A stretch of DNA of 64,000 nt from Rana temporaria (GCF_905171775.1 NC_053494.1:130860210-130924209), one strand, 5' to 3'; shown: positions 30,422-42,560, counted from the stretch's first letter. Notes: generated by a model from the letters alone, not told the origin. Made by a program: numbers and translations.

Positions 30422-33400
30422 ATGCCAAAATTCCTGTCGCTCAATGCCAAGGGACTGAACCACCTGGCAAAGAGATCATCTCTATGGCGCACAGCCCTAC
30501 AGTCTCACTGCGATATCCTGTGCGTGCAGGAAACGCATTTTAAAAAATCAGTGGAACCACCCTGCACCAACAAACATTTTAGCCACATCTATCAAGCTTC
30601 TGGTCCCACCAAAAAGAACTGAGTAATGGTAGCAATTAAAAATACTGTCAGCTTTACTCTCCACGACAGTTTAATAGACACAGATGGTAGATATCTGGCT
30701 CTAGATTGTACCGTGGACAATACCAGATTTACTATTGTCACTGTATATGCACCTAATACCAGACAGCTCAAATTCCTAGATAAACTAATGCCCAAGCTCA
30801 CAAAATTTCGCAGAGGCAACTTTATTATATGTGGAGATTTCAACATGGTTCCGGATAGCTCCCTGGATACCTCCTCCCGTACCACTAGACCTGCGTCGCC
30901 AATGGGTCACTTCCTCAGAACCCATGACCTTTATGACGTGTGGAGATGTCACCACACCACAGAACGAGATTACTCTTTCTTATCTCACCGTCACAATTCC
31001 TATACTAGGATTGATTACATTCTGGTTGATAAATGGACTCTAACGAAAATCTCTACATCATCAATTGACACAATAACATGGTCGGACCATGCTCCCGTAT
31101 CGATTATGGTCGATGCCCAACCAACTTCCCCACGCACGAAAATTTGGAGAGCCAACGCCTCGATCCTCAGATCGCCTGAACACTCAGCCTCTATTCGTAA
31201 ACACTTGGAAGAATTCTTTGAATTAAATGAAGGATCTGCATCTACCAGCACTATTCTTTGGAATGCCCACAAGGCATTCGTTAGGGGACTTCTCATACAA
31301 ATAGGGAAGAGAAGAGAAAAGAGGAGAAGATCACAGCGTCTTGACAATCTAACCTCCCAGATTAAATCCATAGAGGAACAAAATCAGTCATGCCCCGACT
31401 CCACTCTTAAAGTACAACTGACACTTCTTAGACAAAAACTTAGGAACTTGCTGTTAGAATCTTATGAAAGAGCTCAAAAATACTTTAAAGCTACGTACTA
31501 TTCTACAGGGAATAAAGCAGGGAGGGCCATGGCACTTAGAATTAAGGGCCACCGCATGAAAACTAAGATCTCTCACCTTTACCACCCATCCACTAAACAA
31601 AAATTGATAGACCCCCAGGCTATAGCGGATGCATTTAGCCACTACTACAAAACTCTTTATAACCTGAAAGACGACCTTACTACCCCCCAACCGTCCATAG
31701 AAAACATAAATGGTTTCCTTCCTGCAGTATCTCTCGATCAACTTACATCGCTGAATGTACCTTTCACTCCACTTGAAATTCTGGATGTGATTGCCAAACT
31801 TCCATCCCATAAATCCCCTGGACCGGATGGTCTCACTGGGGAGTATTACAAACAATTTAGCACTATTCTTGCCCCTTTTTTATCGCAGGTATGTAATGAC
31901 GCTGCCTCCTCCTCTTCTCTCCCGCCGGAAATGTTGAATGCATTGACAATTACCTTGCCGAAGCCAGGAAAGGACCTTCAGCTCAGGTGTACACATCTAA
32001 ATTGCTATCCAAACCATTCCCAATTTCTAATGGCACCCGTCAGGGTTGCCCCCTATCGCCCCTTATCTTTAATTTAGTAATGGAACCCCTTGCTGAACAT
32101 ATTCAATCGAACCCTTCCATATCGGGCTTCAAAATCGGATCAATAGAGCACAAGATAAATTTATTTGCAGACGATGTGATACTAATGGTCACCAATCCCA
32201 TGTCCTCCCTGGCTTCGATACAAACTGTATTACAAAGATTTAGCAGTGTTTCATATTATAAGGTTAACGACACGAAATCTAAAATTCTAGAACTGGATTT
32301 AGATGCTGTCTCCAGAAATCTCTTGCAGAATTTGTATCCGTACCCGTGGGCAGACACGGGAATTACTTATCTAGGAATCACACTTACTAAGTATTCCATG
32401 ACCCTTTTTAGTAATAACTATGTTGGGGTTAAACAAATGTTGATCAAAGAAACTGCCAAGCTTTCCAAATTTGAATTCTCCTGGTCTGGGAGGCCAGCCG
32501 CCTTCAAAATGCTCATTCTTCCTAGGTTACTATACACATTCCGCACACTTCCTATACCACTCACCTCTTCATACCTCAATTCCATACAGTCCATTATTCA
32601 ACAATTCATTTGGCAGGGCAAGCGCCCCAGATGCAGTCACCCTAAAATCATTAAACACAAACTGGCGGGTGGATTGGGATACGTAGACATCAAGGACTAT
32701 TATCTAGCAACTGTACTGGCTCAAATGACAGATTGGGTTACCGAGCATCCGACCACACTTTGGGGGAACATTGAGAATGTCATGACTCCGGGTGATACCC
32801 TGAGAGACTGGTTGTTCAGCTCTACACCACTCACCAGCACATCCGTCTACAATCACCGACGGTCCGAGCGTCTGTTAAAGCTTGGAGAATGTTGCATTAC
32901 ACAAAATGGCCCTAAATTCCTATGAAACGCCTACAAATACCTGTGCAAACCCTCAGACTGTTGTCACCTGAACTGGTTATACCGAACTGGATATTTACCC
33001 TTGCACCAGACACCACAGACCTTAGGTCCAAAATACTACATAAAACATTTGATCAGATTCGAACGACATATCACGCACCTCCTACAGATTTCCTCACTTT
33101 CTATAGGATTCAGCATTGTCTCATGGCACACTCGCGTCTAGAAGGCGAGCTACCACTCAGAATATGGAACTACTTCTTCTCCAATATCTCCCCTGCCAAA
33201 GGTACTTCTCTTATCTACTCCACATTACAGGGAAAATCTGTCTTCCACAAAACCAAACCCTACATTGATTGGGAAAAAGACTTAAACTTGCAAATTTCTG
33301 ACCATCAATGGCAAACCGCTTTAAGGTCAGTTTACAAATCCACCAGTTGCACCTCCCTATGGGAACTGACTCACAAAATCCATCTACGATGGTATATGAC

Positions 33401-33704
33401 TCCTCAGAGAATGGCCAAATTTCAACCCCACACGTCCCCTACATGTTGGAGGAAATGTAATCAAATAGGCACCATACTCCACATATTTTGGACCAGCCCT
33501 GTCTTAACTAAACTATGGAGTGAGATAGAGTATATCATACAAGATATATGCCACATTCCCTTCACTATTACCCCACAACTGGCGATTCTGAACATAGACA
33601 GCGACCTACTGCCTCTACCGACTGATCATTTCCCATATACTCCTAGCAACCAGGCTTCTTATTGCCAGACGCTGGAGAACAGATCTCTCACCTACCGTGA
33701 CTGA
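30422..33704 (+). pseudogene. LINE B ORF2 (endonuclease-RT), with internal RT deletion
   Basis: The ATG at 30422 opens FLSLNAKGLNHLAKRSSLW, with QETH intact. An in-frame TGA (30620-30622) interrupts the endonuclease. The same frame then continues through ICGDFNMVPDSS, YTRIDYILV and WSDHAP to KSPGPDGLTGEYY and LPKPGKD. There the RT loses about 110 residues compared with LINE A, including motif A, and resumes in another frame at AQVYTS, then GTRQGCPLSPLIFNLVMEPLA and LFADDVILM (FADD intact). The C-terminus (32922-33704) has the Cys/His motif CWRKCNQIGTILHIFW, with the first Cys pair kept. It cannot make active RT. Confidence 0.9.
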
Positions 33705-34149
33705 AGTCATAACACTGGTCCACTCTCACTGCACTTATAAACTGATACTGTCGAAAGGGAAGCCATTACACTCCAAATATCATAATCATTGGCTCCCCTG
33801 GACTCAATGGTATGCTAACAGACTTGTCTGATGCATTTCTGATTTGATACAGTTACCATGGTGTTCTCTCCCCTTCCCTCCCTCCTCCCCTCCATTCCTT
33901 ACTCTTTCTCTTACTTCTGCCTTTCTTTATTTCTTTATTCCTCTTTATTTTTCTTCTTATTATAAAATTACACATCGTGTACTTGGGATGCGTGTGCCTC
34001 ACTTTTTGCACTCAAGTTGGTCTAGTAGCCCTACGCAGGTTTTACCCGTTGTACGCATTCTTACTTGATTGTTTTGCATTGTATACTGTTATCATTTTCT
34101 TTTGAGACGTTAGAATTTATCATCTATTCCTCACCGACTCCACAGGACG

Positions 34150-34440
34150 GTGAATTTCTTGACCTCCCCCTGGGCACAGGTTGTTCCCATTAGGGGTGAC
34201 TAGGGGAACTGTGATTCACAAATTGTTTTAAGCAGAGGGAAGAGGCCGCGTTGGCAGCTGCTTTGCCAGACAAAGTACCCTGAGCCTGGGTGAGAGAGGA
34301 AGAGGAGGGCTTGGTCATCCACTCTACCAAGTCTTCGGGATGTTGCGGCTCAACACGGCCATGTGCTGATGAGGATGCACTGTGTCCACGACCAGCACTG
34401 TTGCTCTCCTTGTTGTCCTTCCAGACATACTAATGGCTTT
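34150..34440 (-). pseudogene. hAT (BED-finger type) transposase N-terminal fragment
   Basis: One frame reads GRGHSASSSAHGRVEPQHPEDLVEWM (shown in part), then SLTQAQGTLSGKAAANAAS, a segment I associate with amphibian BED-type hAT proteins. Only this region survives. It lies beside the tandem array at 34483. Confidence 0.4.
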
Positions 34441-34482
34441 CAGGGAGATGTAGCTTCACAAATACTGACAATACCTGCTGAT

Positions 34483-35195
34483 CCCTGCCTGTGGTATTAA
34501 TATGAGCAGATCCTTGCCTCTAGGAATAAATATGAGAAACACCAGCTTTACGTAGCTTTAGGTGCACAATGTGCAGAGGACACAGACAGTACACACACCA
34601 CGTAGCTTTAGGTGCACACTGCAGAGGAGACAGACAGAACACCATGTGAAAGCACTTGCCTGTGGTATTAATATGAGCAGATCCCTGCCTCTAGGAATAA
34701 ATATGAGAAACACCAGCTTTACGTAGCTTTAGGTGCACAATGTGCAGAGGACACAGACAGTACACACACCACGTAGCTTTAGTTGCATACTGCAGAGGAC
34801 ACAGACAGTACACCACATGAAAGTACTTGCCTGTGGTATTAATATGAGCAGATCCCTGCCTCTAGCAATAAATGAGAAACACCAGCTTTACGTAGCTTTA
34901 GGTGCACAATGTGCAGAGGACACAGACAGTACACACACCACGTAGCTTTAGGTGCACACTGCAGAGGACGCAGACAGTACACCACGTGAAAGTACTTGCA
35001 GAATGATCCCCTGTCTGTGGTATTAATATGAGCAGATCCCTGCCTCTAGGAATAAATATGAGAAACACCAGCTTTACTTAGCTTTAGGTGCACAATGTGC
35101 AGAGGACACAGACAGTACACACATCATGTAGCTTTAGGTGCACACTGCATAGGACACAGACAGTACACCATGTGAGAATACTGCAGCTAGCACAA
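34483..35195. repeat. Tandem array, about 172-bp unit, four copies
   Basis: Each unit starts ctgtggtattaatatgagca (about 34490, 34660, 34831, 35015) and contains two tagctttaggtgcacactgc-like subunits and gaggacacagacagtacac. It probably is the leader of the adjacent hAT remnant, as a comparable array is found at 57400-57765. Confidence 0.85.
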
Positions 35196-35291
35196 TAACC
35201 TACCTGCCTGTCAGTATATTAGGAAGAGCTGATCTAGCTAAACTCAATACAGTGTATAAATATATATACAACACCTGGGATGCATATATAT

Positions 35292-35705
35292 CCTCTAGAC
35301 ACCGGATTCAGATATAATTGTCTATCTATCGGCGGGTGTAACGTATCGCAGATACGTTATGCTGCCGTAAATTAGGGCGCAAGTTCCGTATTCAGAAAGA
35401 ACTTGCGCCCTATGTTATGGCGGCGTAACGTATGTGTGTCGGCGTAAGCCCGCCTAATTCAAATGTGGATGATGTGGGCGTGTTTTATTTAAATTACATG
35501 TGACCCAGCGTATTTGACGTTTTTTACGAATGGCGCATGTGCCGTTCGTGAAAAAATCCCAGTGCGCATGCTCGAAATTACGCCGCAAATCGTCAATGCT
35601 TTAGACGTGAACATAACTTGCGTACAGCCCTATTCGCGAACGACTTACGCAAACAACGTAAAATTTTCAAAATTCAACGCTGGAACAACGTTATTATTGT
35701 GCCCT
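35292..35705. mobile_element. Harbinger-type MITE, right end lost
   Basis: It starts CCGGATTCAGATA. It has internal inverted blocks (gggcgcaagttc/gaacttgcgccc) and the gcgaacgacttacgcaaacaacgt phrase shared with the MITE at 22678. The opposite terminus is missing. Confidence 0.55.
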
Positions 35706-36087
35706 TGTGAACCTTGTAGTAAAAAAAAAAAAAAGGAACTCCATATTAAGAGAAACTCTTAATAGATCCTTATTATATATGCCATTACCCCCATGTGTAG
35801 TGTCTATTAACCCTCTTATAGTGTAGAAAGAGAGAGAGAAGGAAAACAATTCTAAATTCTAAAAACCACAATACACACATATATATATATATGCCATCCA
35901 GATATCATATTTCTCCCCCTGTTCCCCTTCCCTTAGTGTGTCCAATGCATCTCCCCCTAGGAAGGGCGGACAACCTACCACCAAAGCAAAAAAAAGAAAA
36001 GGGGGAGGGGAAAAAACACCACTTACATTTCTCTCCTCTAATCCTCTCCCCCTACACCCCTCCCCCCAACCTCCTATTCCACCCGGC
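35706..36087 (-). other. Probable LINE D 3' UTR
   Basis: It is non-coding and follows the stop of LINE D ORF2 on the minus strand. It contains (AT)n at 35879-35892. The exact LINE D 3' end is not determined. Confidence 0.4.
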
Positions 36088-36777
36088 TTAATCCATCCCT
36101 ATTTCAGGGGAATGATATATCCATCCTGCCCTTGTATCTTTAAATTTATTCTGTTGGTCCTTAACTATGTGTATCCATCTCTCTGCCTTTAGAATCCTCT
36201 CCACCTCCATCTTCCAATCTATTATAGTGGGGCATCTTGATTGTTTCCAATGTCTAGGTATTAATTCCTTTGCTGCATTTAGTAGGTGTGGAGTAACACT
36301 TCTTTTGTAAAACTTAATGGACGACGGCATCCCATGGAAAAGAAAATGTAGTGGAGAGAACTCTATAGGTCTGAGTGTCATTCTTTTAATGCATGGAGCT
36401 ATCTCCTCCCAAAATGTTTTAATTTTGGGGCAATACCACCATAGATGAAGAAACGACCCCCTCTGGTTACATCCCCTCCAGCAGTTTGCCTTCTGCCGTT
36501 GGGTATATCTGAGCCAATCTGGTCGGTATGTGATACCACCTAGTTAAAAACTTATAGGACATCTCTTGTATATAGGAGCTTATTGAGGAATGATGTGTTG
36601 TTTCCATCAACCTTTTAATTTGTTCCGATGTAAAATTATGACCCAGTTACCTTTCCCATTCCCAGATGAAATAGGGAGTTGTCTGGCTTTGGCACTCAGG
36701 GCCAGTCTATACATACGAGATAACATATGACCTGGCTCTGATAGATTAACACACCAGTCCTCAAAGATAGTCAGGGT
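36088..36777 (-). pseudogene. LINE D ORF2, C-terminal region
   Basis: The minus strand reads LTIFEDWCVNLSEPGH beside the LINE C target site, then (other frame) CWRGCNQRGSFLHLWWYCP, the Cys/His motif with spacing as in LINEs B, C and E. It then reads TPHLLNAAKELIPRHWKQ and WIHIVKDQQNKF to a stop at 36088. Frameshifts are present near 36610 and 36390. It joins the piece at 42868 once LINE C is removed. Confidence 0.85.
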
Positions 36778-36947
36778 CATGGGGCGTGGCCAGGCAGCTG
36801 ATGTAACCGGACGCACTTTCAGCTCGCTCCGCCGAATCTCCTGACATCCATCCTTACCATCACCCGTCCTGCCTGGTTTTGGAGCCCGATCGCTGCAGAA
36901 CAGAGCCCTGATCACCCCGGTGCCCTCCGTTCCTAGATCCGAGGAGG

Positions 36948-38045
36948 ATGTCGGCGAATAGGAAGCAAACTACGGCCCGGACCGCAGACAGCATGGCGAT
37001 CCAAGATGGCGCGCAGGCCCCCCGCACAGCCAGAGAAAAGCACAGGGATGGAGCGGAGAGGCTCTTTTCCAGAGTACTGGCTACAGATCCCGGCGCTTAC
37101 CCAGAGAGGCAGAACGAGAGGTCCGGGGGTTCATCCGATGCGGACGATACTGTCCCCCTGGAGGATGGCGGAGGCCCGGAATTCACATGGAGTGACGTGA
37201 GTACACCTAATGGCAACCCCACTAGGCCGCAGTCTCTCCCCAGTCCTGCTTCTGATAGTGAGCCCTCACTCAGAGACATTTTTGCAGCTATTAACACATG
37301 CAATACATCCCTAACTGCCCTGACTGCTGACATCAAAGGGGTTAAGGCTGAGATAACATTTCTGAGGCAAGATGCACAAAAATTGAGGGAAAGAACCTCT
37401 GCTGTAGAAGGCAGGATAAGCTCCATAGAGGATGACATGGCCCCCATGCAAAGGGATCTCTCATACAACAACCATCTCCTTACTCAGCATTCATCCCGTT
37501 TAGAGGAATTAGAGAACAGAATGAGAAGGAATAACGTGAGGCTGGTGGGTTTGCCTGAAAGAGCTGAAGGAAAGAACCCTGTCGAGTTTATTGAAAATTG
37601 GCTGGTGACTGCTTTTGGCAAAGAGGCTTTCACTCCATTATTCTCAGTTGAGAGAGCACATAGAGTGCCTTCCCGGCCTCTGCCACCGGGGGCCCCTCCA
37701 AGACCCTTTCTGTTCAAACTGCTCCATTATAAAGATAGGGATGCTATACTACGCAATGCCAGGCTCAAACCTGAAGCCATGAAGATAGATAATGCAAAAA
37801 TCTCCTGTTTCCCTGACTTCTCTGCTGAGTTACAAAAGCAACGTGCTAAGTTTATAGACATTAAACGCCGTCTCAGGGCTCTGGACATAAAGTATGCTAT
37901 GCTATATCCCTCCAAACTAAGGGTAGAAGCGTTGGGCTCCGTTCACTTCTTTGACCTTCCGTCTTCAGCCGCACAATGGCTGGACAGAGAGGAACGCTCA
38001 CTCCGTGATGGTCGTATCCAACGCCGCGCTCAACAGGATGGGTAA
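36948..38045 (+). CDS. LINE C ORF1 protein (L1 ORF1p-like)
   Basis: 365 residues from the ATG at 36948. This is the first good start after the 5' UTR, with purine context gaggaggATG. The first 105 residues are polar and low in structure. Residues about 110-190 form a heptad-rich coiled coil (DIKGVKAEITFLRQDAQ, then RISSIEDDM). An RRM-like domain follows, starting RMRRNNVRLVGLPE near residue 190 and with VERAHRVPSRP. A C-terminal domain has FKLLHYKDRDAILR and KRRLRALDIKYAMLYPS. This is the order of L1 ORF1p, a trimeric RNA-binding chaperone that packages LINE RNA for ORF2p. There are no stops or frameshifts. Confidence 0.9.
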   Translation: MSANRKQTTARTADSMAIQDGAQAPRTAREKHRDGAERLFSRVLATDPGAYPERQNERSGGSSDADDTVPLEDGGGPEFTWSDVSTPNGNPTRPQSLPSPASDSEPSLRDIFAAINTCNTSLTALTADIKGVKAEITFLRQDAQKLRERTSAVEGRISSIEDDMAPMQRDLSYNNHLLTQHSSRLEELENRMRRNNVRLVGLPERAEGKNPVEFIENWLVTAFGKEAFTPLFSVERAHRVPSRPLPPGAPPRPFLFKLLHYKDRDAILRNARLKPEAMKIDNAKISCFPDFSAELQKQRAKFIDIKRRLRALDIKYAMLYPSKLRVEALGSVHFFDLPSSAAQWLDREERSLRDGRIQRRAQQDG

Positions 38046-38552
38046 TACACCGATTCAATTGCCACTGATAAATACCTGTTTGCTCCTATTCCAAGGCGGA
38101 GAAGCTGCTGATGCTTAATCCACACTCCACTAATTGGGCTATTCGTTTTAGCTGTTGAGAAGTTTGAACGCTTTGGTGCACTTCCACTGTTGCCCCCATG
38201 TGGATCTGGCTTAGGCCCCACCTCGCCTACGGGCACATAAGTTTGGCCATGTTGGCCTATGGTTATATGACTTTGTTCTCCCTTCTACTATCTTTCCACC
38301 TACTGGACACCCTTGCTGTGGGACCATCTCTACCCGTCATGTTCCGATCACGCCCTGAATTTGTCCTCTCTCTTGTGACTACCTCAAGTACCTATTATAT
38401 GATGTCCTCTGCCTTATTCCTGCTACCACTGTCGCACGTATCGCATGCACTGTCCGGGTCCATGTTCTCCTTGCCGGTCTGCACTACTGTCCTGCTACTC
38501 AGCACTGTAGTACTATCATTCCCATACATGTTTTACCTGTTCCTATACTACA

Positions 38553-41500
38553 ATGGCTGCACTGACTAGATTTATGTCCTGGAATGTAAGGGGATTAAAC
38601 AACCCGGTTAAACGCCTGGCCGTGCTTCGCACGATCAGGCGGATAGCTGCTGATATTATTTGTCTGCAGGAGACTCACCTCCCCCCGACCTCCACGCCCC
38701 AATTTGCGGTAAGGCAATTTAGCCACCAATTTCATTCCACCTTCTCAGTGTACTCGAGGGGGGTGAGTATCCTGGTCAAGCAGGGCACACAGTTCACTGC
38801 CCTGAAAACGCAAATTGATCCGGATGGAAGGTATATTTTTATCTTATGTTGTATACACGGTACTAAATGCATTTTGGCTGGAATTTATATTCCCCCTCCT
38901 TTTTCATCTAGCATATTTAAGATATTGACTGACTTCATGGCCCGCTTTACGGGTATACCTGTATTAGTGATCGGGGATTTTAATAATTGTCTAGATACTG
39001 CTAGGGATAGGATGTCTGCGCAGGGAGGGGTGGGGGGGCAGGGAGGGAGTGGGCCTACTCCGTTTGCCCGTTTACTGGCGGAAATGGGTCTCACAGATGT
39101 TTGGAGGGTCTATAATCCAGAGGCCAAAGTTTACTCCTGCCAGTCTGCCTCTATTGGATGTCTATCCAGAATTGACCTAGGTTTGGGGAATGATCTGCTT
39201 TTACCAATGTTGGAGTCTTCCCAATATCACCCCAGACAGGTATCGGACCATTCCCCACTTTCGATAGACATCAGGTGTGGGGCCCGCAGGGGTAACACCC
39301 TCTGGAAGCTCAACCCCTTTTGGCTATCACTTATCCCAGATCCTGACCCTATCCCGGAACTCCTCACAAATTTTCTTGAACGAAACTTGAACACTGCAGC
39401 ATTAGACGTGGTATGGGATACGACCAAAGCCTTCCTAAGAGGCCAATTTATTAGGGAAATCTCCAAGGTTAAAACGTCTACAAAGCAATGGGAAATGTCA
39501 GTGTTGGAGGAGGTGCGATCCTCTGAAGCCAAATATATTGCAGACCCCACAGACGATAATAGAAGATCGTGGTTAGCGACTCAAACCTTACTTAAAGACC
39601 TGTCCATGCAGTTAGCTGAAAATAAACGTTTTTTCCTACAACAGAGTCACTTTGAAGAGGGTGAAAACACAGGCCATATGTTAGCATTACTTGCTAGATC
39701 ACAACAGTCATCATCTTACATTGCGTCGATCACGAATCACGCGGGGACCCCTTGCCACTCAACTAAAGAAGTTATAGAGGCCTTTAAACTTTTTTTTCAG
39801 GATGTCTATTCCTCCAAAGTTAACCCCACTCAGGACGAAATCCACTCGTTCCTGGACAAATACCCCATTCCGTCTTTGTCTGCCTCAGATGTTGCTCTAC
39901 TTAATGCCCCTCTGACTGAGGAGGAATTACTAGAAGCACTGGCACACTCGAAAAACGGCCGAGCTCCAGGGGCGGACGGGTTACCATCTGAGGTATACAA
40001 AAGATATGCTACCCAACTCCTCCCTGCTCTACTCAAGGTCTATAACCATGCACTTGACACAGGTTTCCTCCCCCCATCCATGAATGAAGCCCTTGTGGTG
40101 GTTCTGCTGAAGCCCGGTAAGGAACCCTTGTCACCGGACTCCTATAGGCCAATTTCGCTTCTGACATGTGATGTCAAGCTGTTGGCCAGGGCTCTGGCTA
40201 GCAGGTTGGCGAAATGTATACAAAAGGTGATTCACAGGGATCAGTCTGGGTTTATTCCAACGAGGTCTACCTCACAGAATTTGCGCAGACTCTTCCTGAA
40301 CTTACAAATCCCCCCAGAAAATGTGGGTAACAGGGCGGTTCTATCGTTGGACGCCGCCAAGGCGTTCGACAGCGTAGAATGGCCCTATCTTTGGGAGGTC
40401 CTGACTCGGTTTGGGGTGGGGCCCACATTTTTGAAATGGGTTCAGCTCCTGTATAGCTCCCCGACGGCGAGAATGCGCGTCAATGGGGAAGTATCAGAAC
40501 CCTTTCATCTCGCTAGGGGCACTCGGCAGGGGTGCCCTTTGTCGCCCCTGCTGTTTGCCCTGGCTCTCGAACCATTGGCCATACATATCAGGCACATGCA
40601 GGACATAGTGGGGTTTCAGAGAGGGCCTAGGAAAGATGTGGTTTCCCTTTACGCTGATGACACTCTGATATACCTGGGAGACACAGACAGCTCTTTACAA
40701 AATGTCATGAACCTGATTGCTGGCTTCGGTCAGCTCTCGGGTTTCACTATAAATTGGAACAAATCTGTTCTTATGCCCTTAGATCCCCTGCCGGGTCCAT
40801 TGCCTGAGTGCGCAAGGGACATTGCTGTGGTGGATGAATTTCGATATTTGGGCATACAAGTCACGCCATTCCCGCTTAACTACCTAGACAAAAATCTGTC
40901 CCCATTGCTACAGAAACTCCGCCTAAAATGTTCAGCCTGGAGGAAGTTACCACTATCTGTGACTGGTAGGGTCAACCTCATTAAGATGGTATGGGCGCCT
41001 CAGCTCCTATACATCTTTCACAATTCCCCAATCTGGATCACTCATAGATGGTTTACTCGGATAGACTCTCAGTTTAGGGAATTAATTTGGGGGGGTAAAT
41101 CACCTCGTATTAGCCTACACTCACTGCAGCTCACAAAAGACCAGGGGGGTCTAGCAGTCCCACACTCTAGATTCTATTTTATAGCCTCGCAACTCCAACA
41201 TCTTGGTAACTGGGGAGTGGTAGATAGCTCTGACCCGATTAGGTCATTGATGGTCCCAGTGGATTCGGCTCTCCCGGCTCTGGTGTATCTGGAGGCTGGT
41301 CTTACCCAGTTCCCTGATACTCTTCCCACAATAGGCCTATTGAACAAACTATGGAAATATGTGAGAAGTATTTTTAAACTTAAATCAATCTGCCAGTTCA
41401 CTCCAATTTGGAGAAATAAATACCTGGGGGAACTCTTTATTCTGAAGGGCTTCGGCTCATGGGAAATGCTTGGGATACATTACGTCACCCAGTTGTTCTC

Positions 41501-42347
41501 TGGTACTGTCTTTAAAACTTTTGCTGCCATGAAAGAGGACTTTGGCTTACATAACACTCAATTCTATCAATATCTACAGTTGAGACACGCAGTGCAGTGC
41601 GAGAGTAGACTCTCCCCGTTAGTTGTGACAGCACACCCGTTGATGAGAGATGTGCTCTCCACGGAGGATAGAAATGGCATGATTTCACGGGTCTATGCAA
41701 GGCTACTTCAACATACACATGATGCCAGTAAACTTCCTTGTAGACGTGGGTGGGAGCGTGACTTGGGACCTATAGACGGGGAAACCTGGGAGTTGTGTCT
41801 GACATCTGCCCCCTTAGTCTCAGTCTCTGCTTCCCAGAGACTGTCCCACTTATATCTACTACACAGGGTGTACAGGACCCCGGCTAGGCTACACAAGTGG
41901 GGCTTTAGAGACACCCCCTTGTGCCCTAAATGCACTGCACAAAATGGAGATCTGCTGCACATGATGTGGAAGTGCCCCAAACTATTTCGGTATTGGAAAT
42001 TTGTTCTGGATACTATAGCTCAGGTGTTTCAGATACCAGTTCTTACTGACCCAATGGTCTGCCTCCTTGGTGCCTTGGAACTACCTGACCTGTCACCAAA
42101 TGGCCATACTGCAGTGCTGCGACTGCTTTATCTTGCCCGCAAGGAGATTGCTAAACTATGGATCACCCCTAGGGTACCAACGGGTGCACAATGGGTGAAA
42201 CAGGTTAACAGTATTTTAATACGTGAGAAACTAACATATCAACACCGGGGTGCCTTAAAAAAGTTTTACTCTATGTGGCAGCCATGGCTGGATGTACCGG
42301 GACTGGGTCCCTTGCAGTTGGTGAGAGACAGATTGCTACAGGGATAG
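38553..42347 (+). CDS. LINE C ORF2 protein: AP endonuclease, reverse transcriptase, CCHC
   Basis: 1264 residues, uninterrupted. Endonuclease: N11 (SWNVRG), E40 (LQETH), D142 and N144 (IGDFNN), D232-H233 (VSDHSPLS), so all the usual catalytic residues are present. RT: GADGLPSEVY near 472, PDSYRPISLL near 530, LSLDAAKAFDSV near 597 (motif A Asp), GTRQGCPLSPLLF near 654, YADD at 700-703 (motif C). A C-terminal Cys/His motif is C1124, C1127, H1136, C1141. The protein would nick target DNA and prime reverse transcription from it. The start at 38553 is 507 bp after ORF1. An internal Met8 directly before SWNVRG is an alternative. No disabling change was found. Confidence 0.95.
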   Translation: MAALTRFMSWNVRGLNNPVKRLAVLRTIRRIAADIICLQETHLPPTSTPQFAVRQFSHQFHSTFSVYSRGVSILVKQGTQFTALKTQIDPDGRYIFILCCIHGTKCILAGIYIPPPFSSSIFKILTDFMARFTGIPVLVIGDFNNCLDTARDRMSAQGGVGGQGGSGPTPFARLLAEMGLTDVWRVYNPEAKVYSCQSASIGCLSRIDLGLGNDLLLPMLESSQYHPRQVSDHSPLSIDIRCGARRGNTLWKLNPFWLSLIPDPDPIPELLTNFLERNLNTAALDVVWDTTKAFLRGQFIREISKVKTSTKQWEMSVLEEVRSSEAKYIADPTDDNRRSWLATQTLLKDLSMQLAENKRFFLQQSHFEEGENTGHMLALLARSQQSSSYIASITNHAGTPCHSTKEVIEAFKLFFQDVYSSKVNPTQDEIHSFLDKYPIPSLSASDVALLNAPLTEEELLEALAHSKNGRAPGADGLPSEVYKRYATQLLPALLKVYNHALDTGFLPPSMNEALVVVLLKPGKEPLSPDSYRPISLLTCDVKLLARALASRLAKCIQKVIHRDQSGFIPTRSTSQNLRRLFLNLQIPPENVGNRAVLSLDAAKAFDSVEWPYLWEVLTRFGVGPTFLKWVQLLYSSPTARMRVNGEVSEPFHLARGTRQGCPLSPLLFALALEPLAIHIRHMQDIVGFQRGPRKDVVSLYADDTLIYLGDTDSSLQNVMNLIAGFGQLSGFTINWNKSVLMPLDPLPGPLPECARDIAVVDEFRYLGIQVTPFPLNYLDKNLSPLLQKLRLKCSAWRKLPLSVTGRVNLIKMVWAPQLLYIFHNSPIWITHRWFTRIDSQFRELIWGGKSPRISLHSLQLTKDQGGLAVPHSRFYFIASQLQHLGNWGVVDSSDPIRSLMVPVDSALPALVYLEAGLTQFPDTLPTIGLLNKLWKYVRSIFKLKSICQFTPIWRNKYLGELFILKGFGSWEMLGIHYVTQLFSGTVFKTFAAMKEDFGLHNTQFYQYLQLRHAVQCESRLSPLVVTAHPLMRDVLSTEDRNGMISRVYARLLQHTHDASKLPCRRGWERDLGPIDGETWELCLTSAPLVSVSASQRLSHLYLLHRVYRTPARLHKWGFRDTPLCPKCTAQNGDLLHMMWKCPKLFRYWKFVLDTIAQVFQIPVLTDPMVCLLGALELPDLSPNGHTAVLRLLYLARKEIAKLWITPRVPTGAQWVKQVNSILIREKLTYQHRGALKKFYSMWQPWLDVPGLGPLQLVRDRLLQG

Positions 42348-42472
42348 AGTAGCTTGCTCTAGTGAATGGGAATGTGATGGTGCTGCGGGTGGGGAGAGAG
42401 AGAGGAACATGCTACATCATTTATTGGAGAGCCTAAAAAGGCACGGGGAATATGATAGAGGTCCACAGCTTT

Positions 42473-42560
42473 CTCTTTCTTTCTTTCTTTCTTTTTCTTT
42501 CTTTTTCTTTCTTTTTCTTTTCCTCTTCTTCTCTTTTCTTTTCCTCCTTCTCTTTTATTT
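42473..42560. repeat. (CTTT)n/CT-rich tract in LINE C 3' UTR
   Basis: Runs of ctttctttcttt and ctttttctttc. A strand-biased 3' UTR tract is known for L1 elements and may help template recognition; that role is not shown here. Confidence 0.8.

Larger units (their letters stand above)
28804..34150 (+). mobile_element. LINE B, L1/Tx1-like, near full length but defective
   Basis: The 5' end GGGGGGGCGTGGCC is typical of this LINE group and is also seen in LINEs C and E. ORF1 and ORF2 follow in order. The 3' end is not sharply defined and no target duplication was found. Confidence 0.75.

Noticed and set aside
34483..35195. Regular repeats considered as a CRISPR array or satellite
   Set aside because: Whole units repeat with no unique spacers, and the context is a vertebrate genome; it is a tandem repeat beside a hAT remnant.
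37097..37471. 124-codon minus-strand ORF
   Set aside because: It is a shadow of LINE C ORF1.
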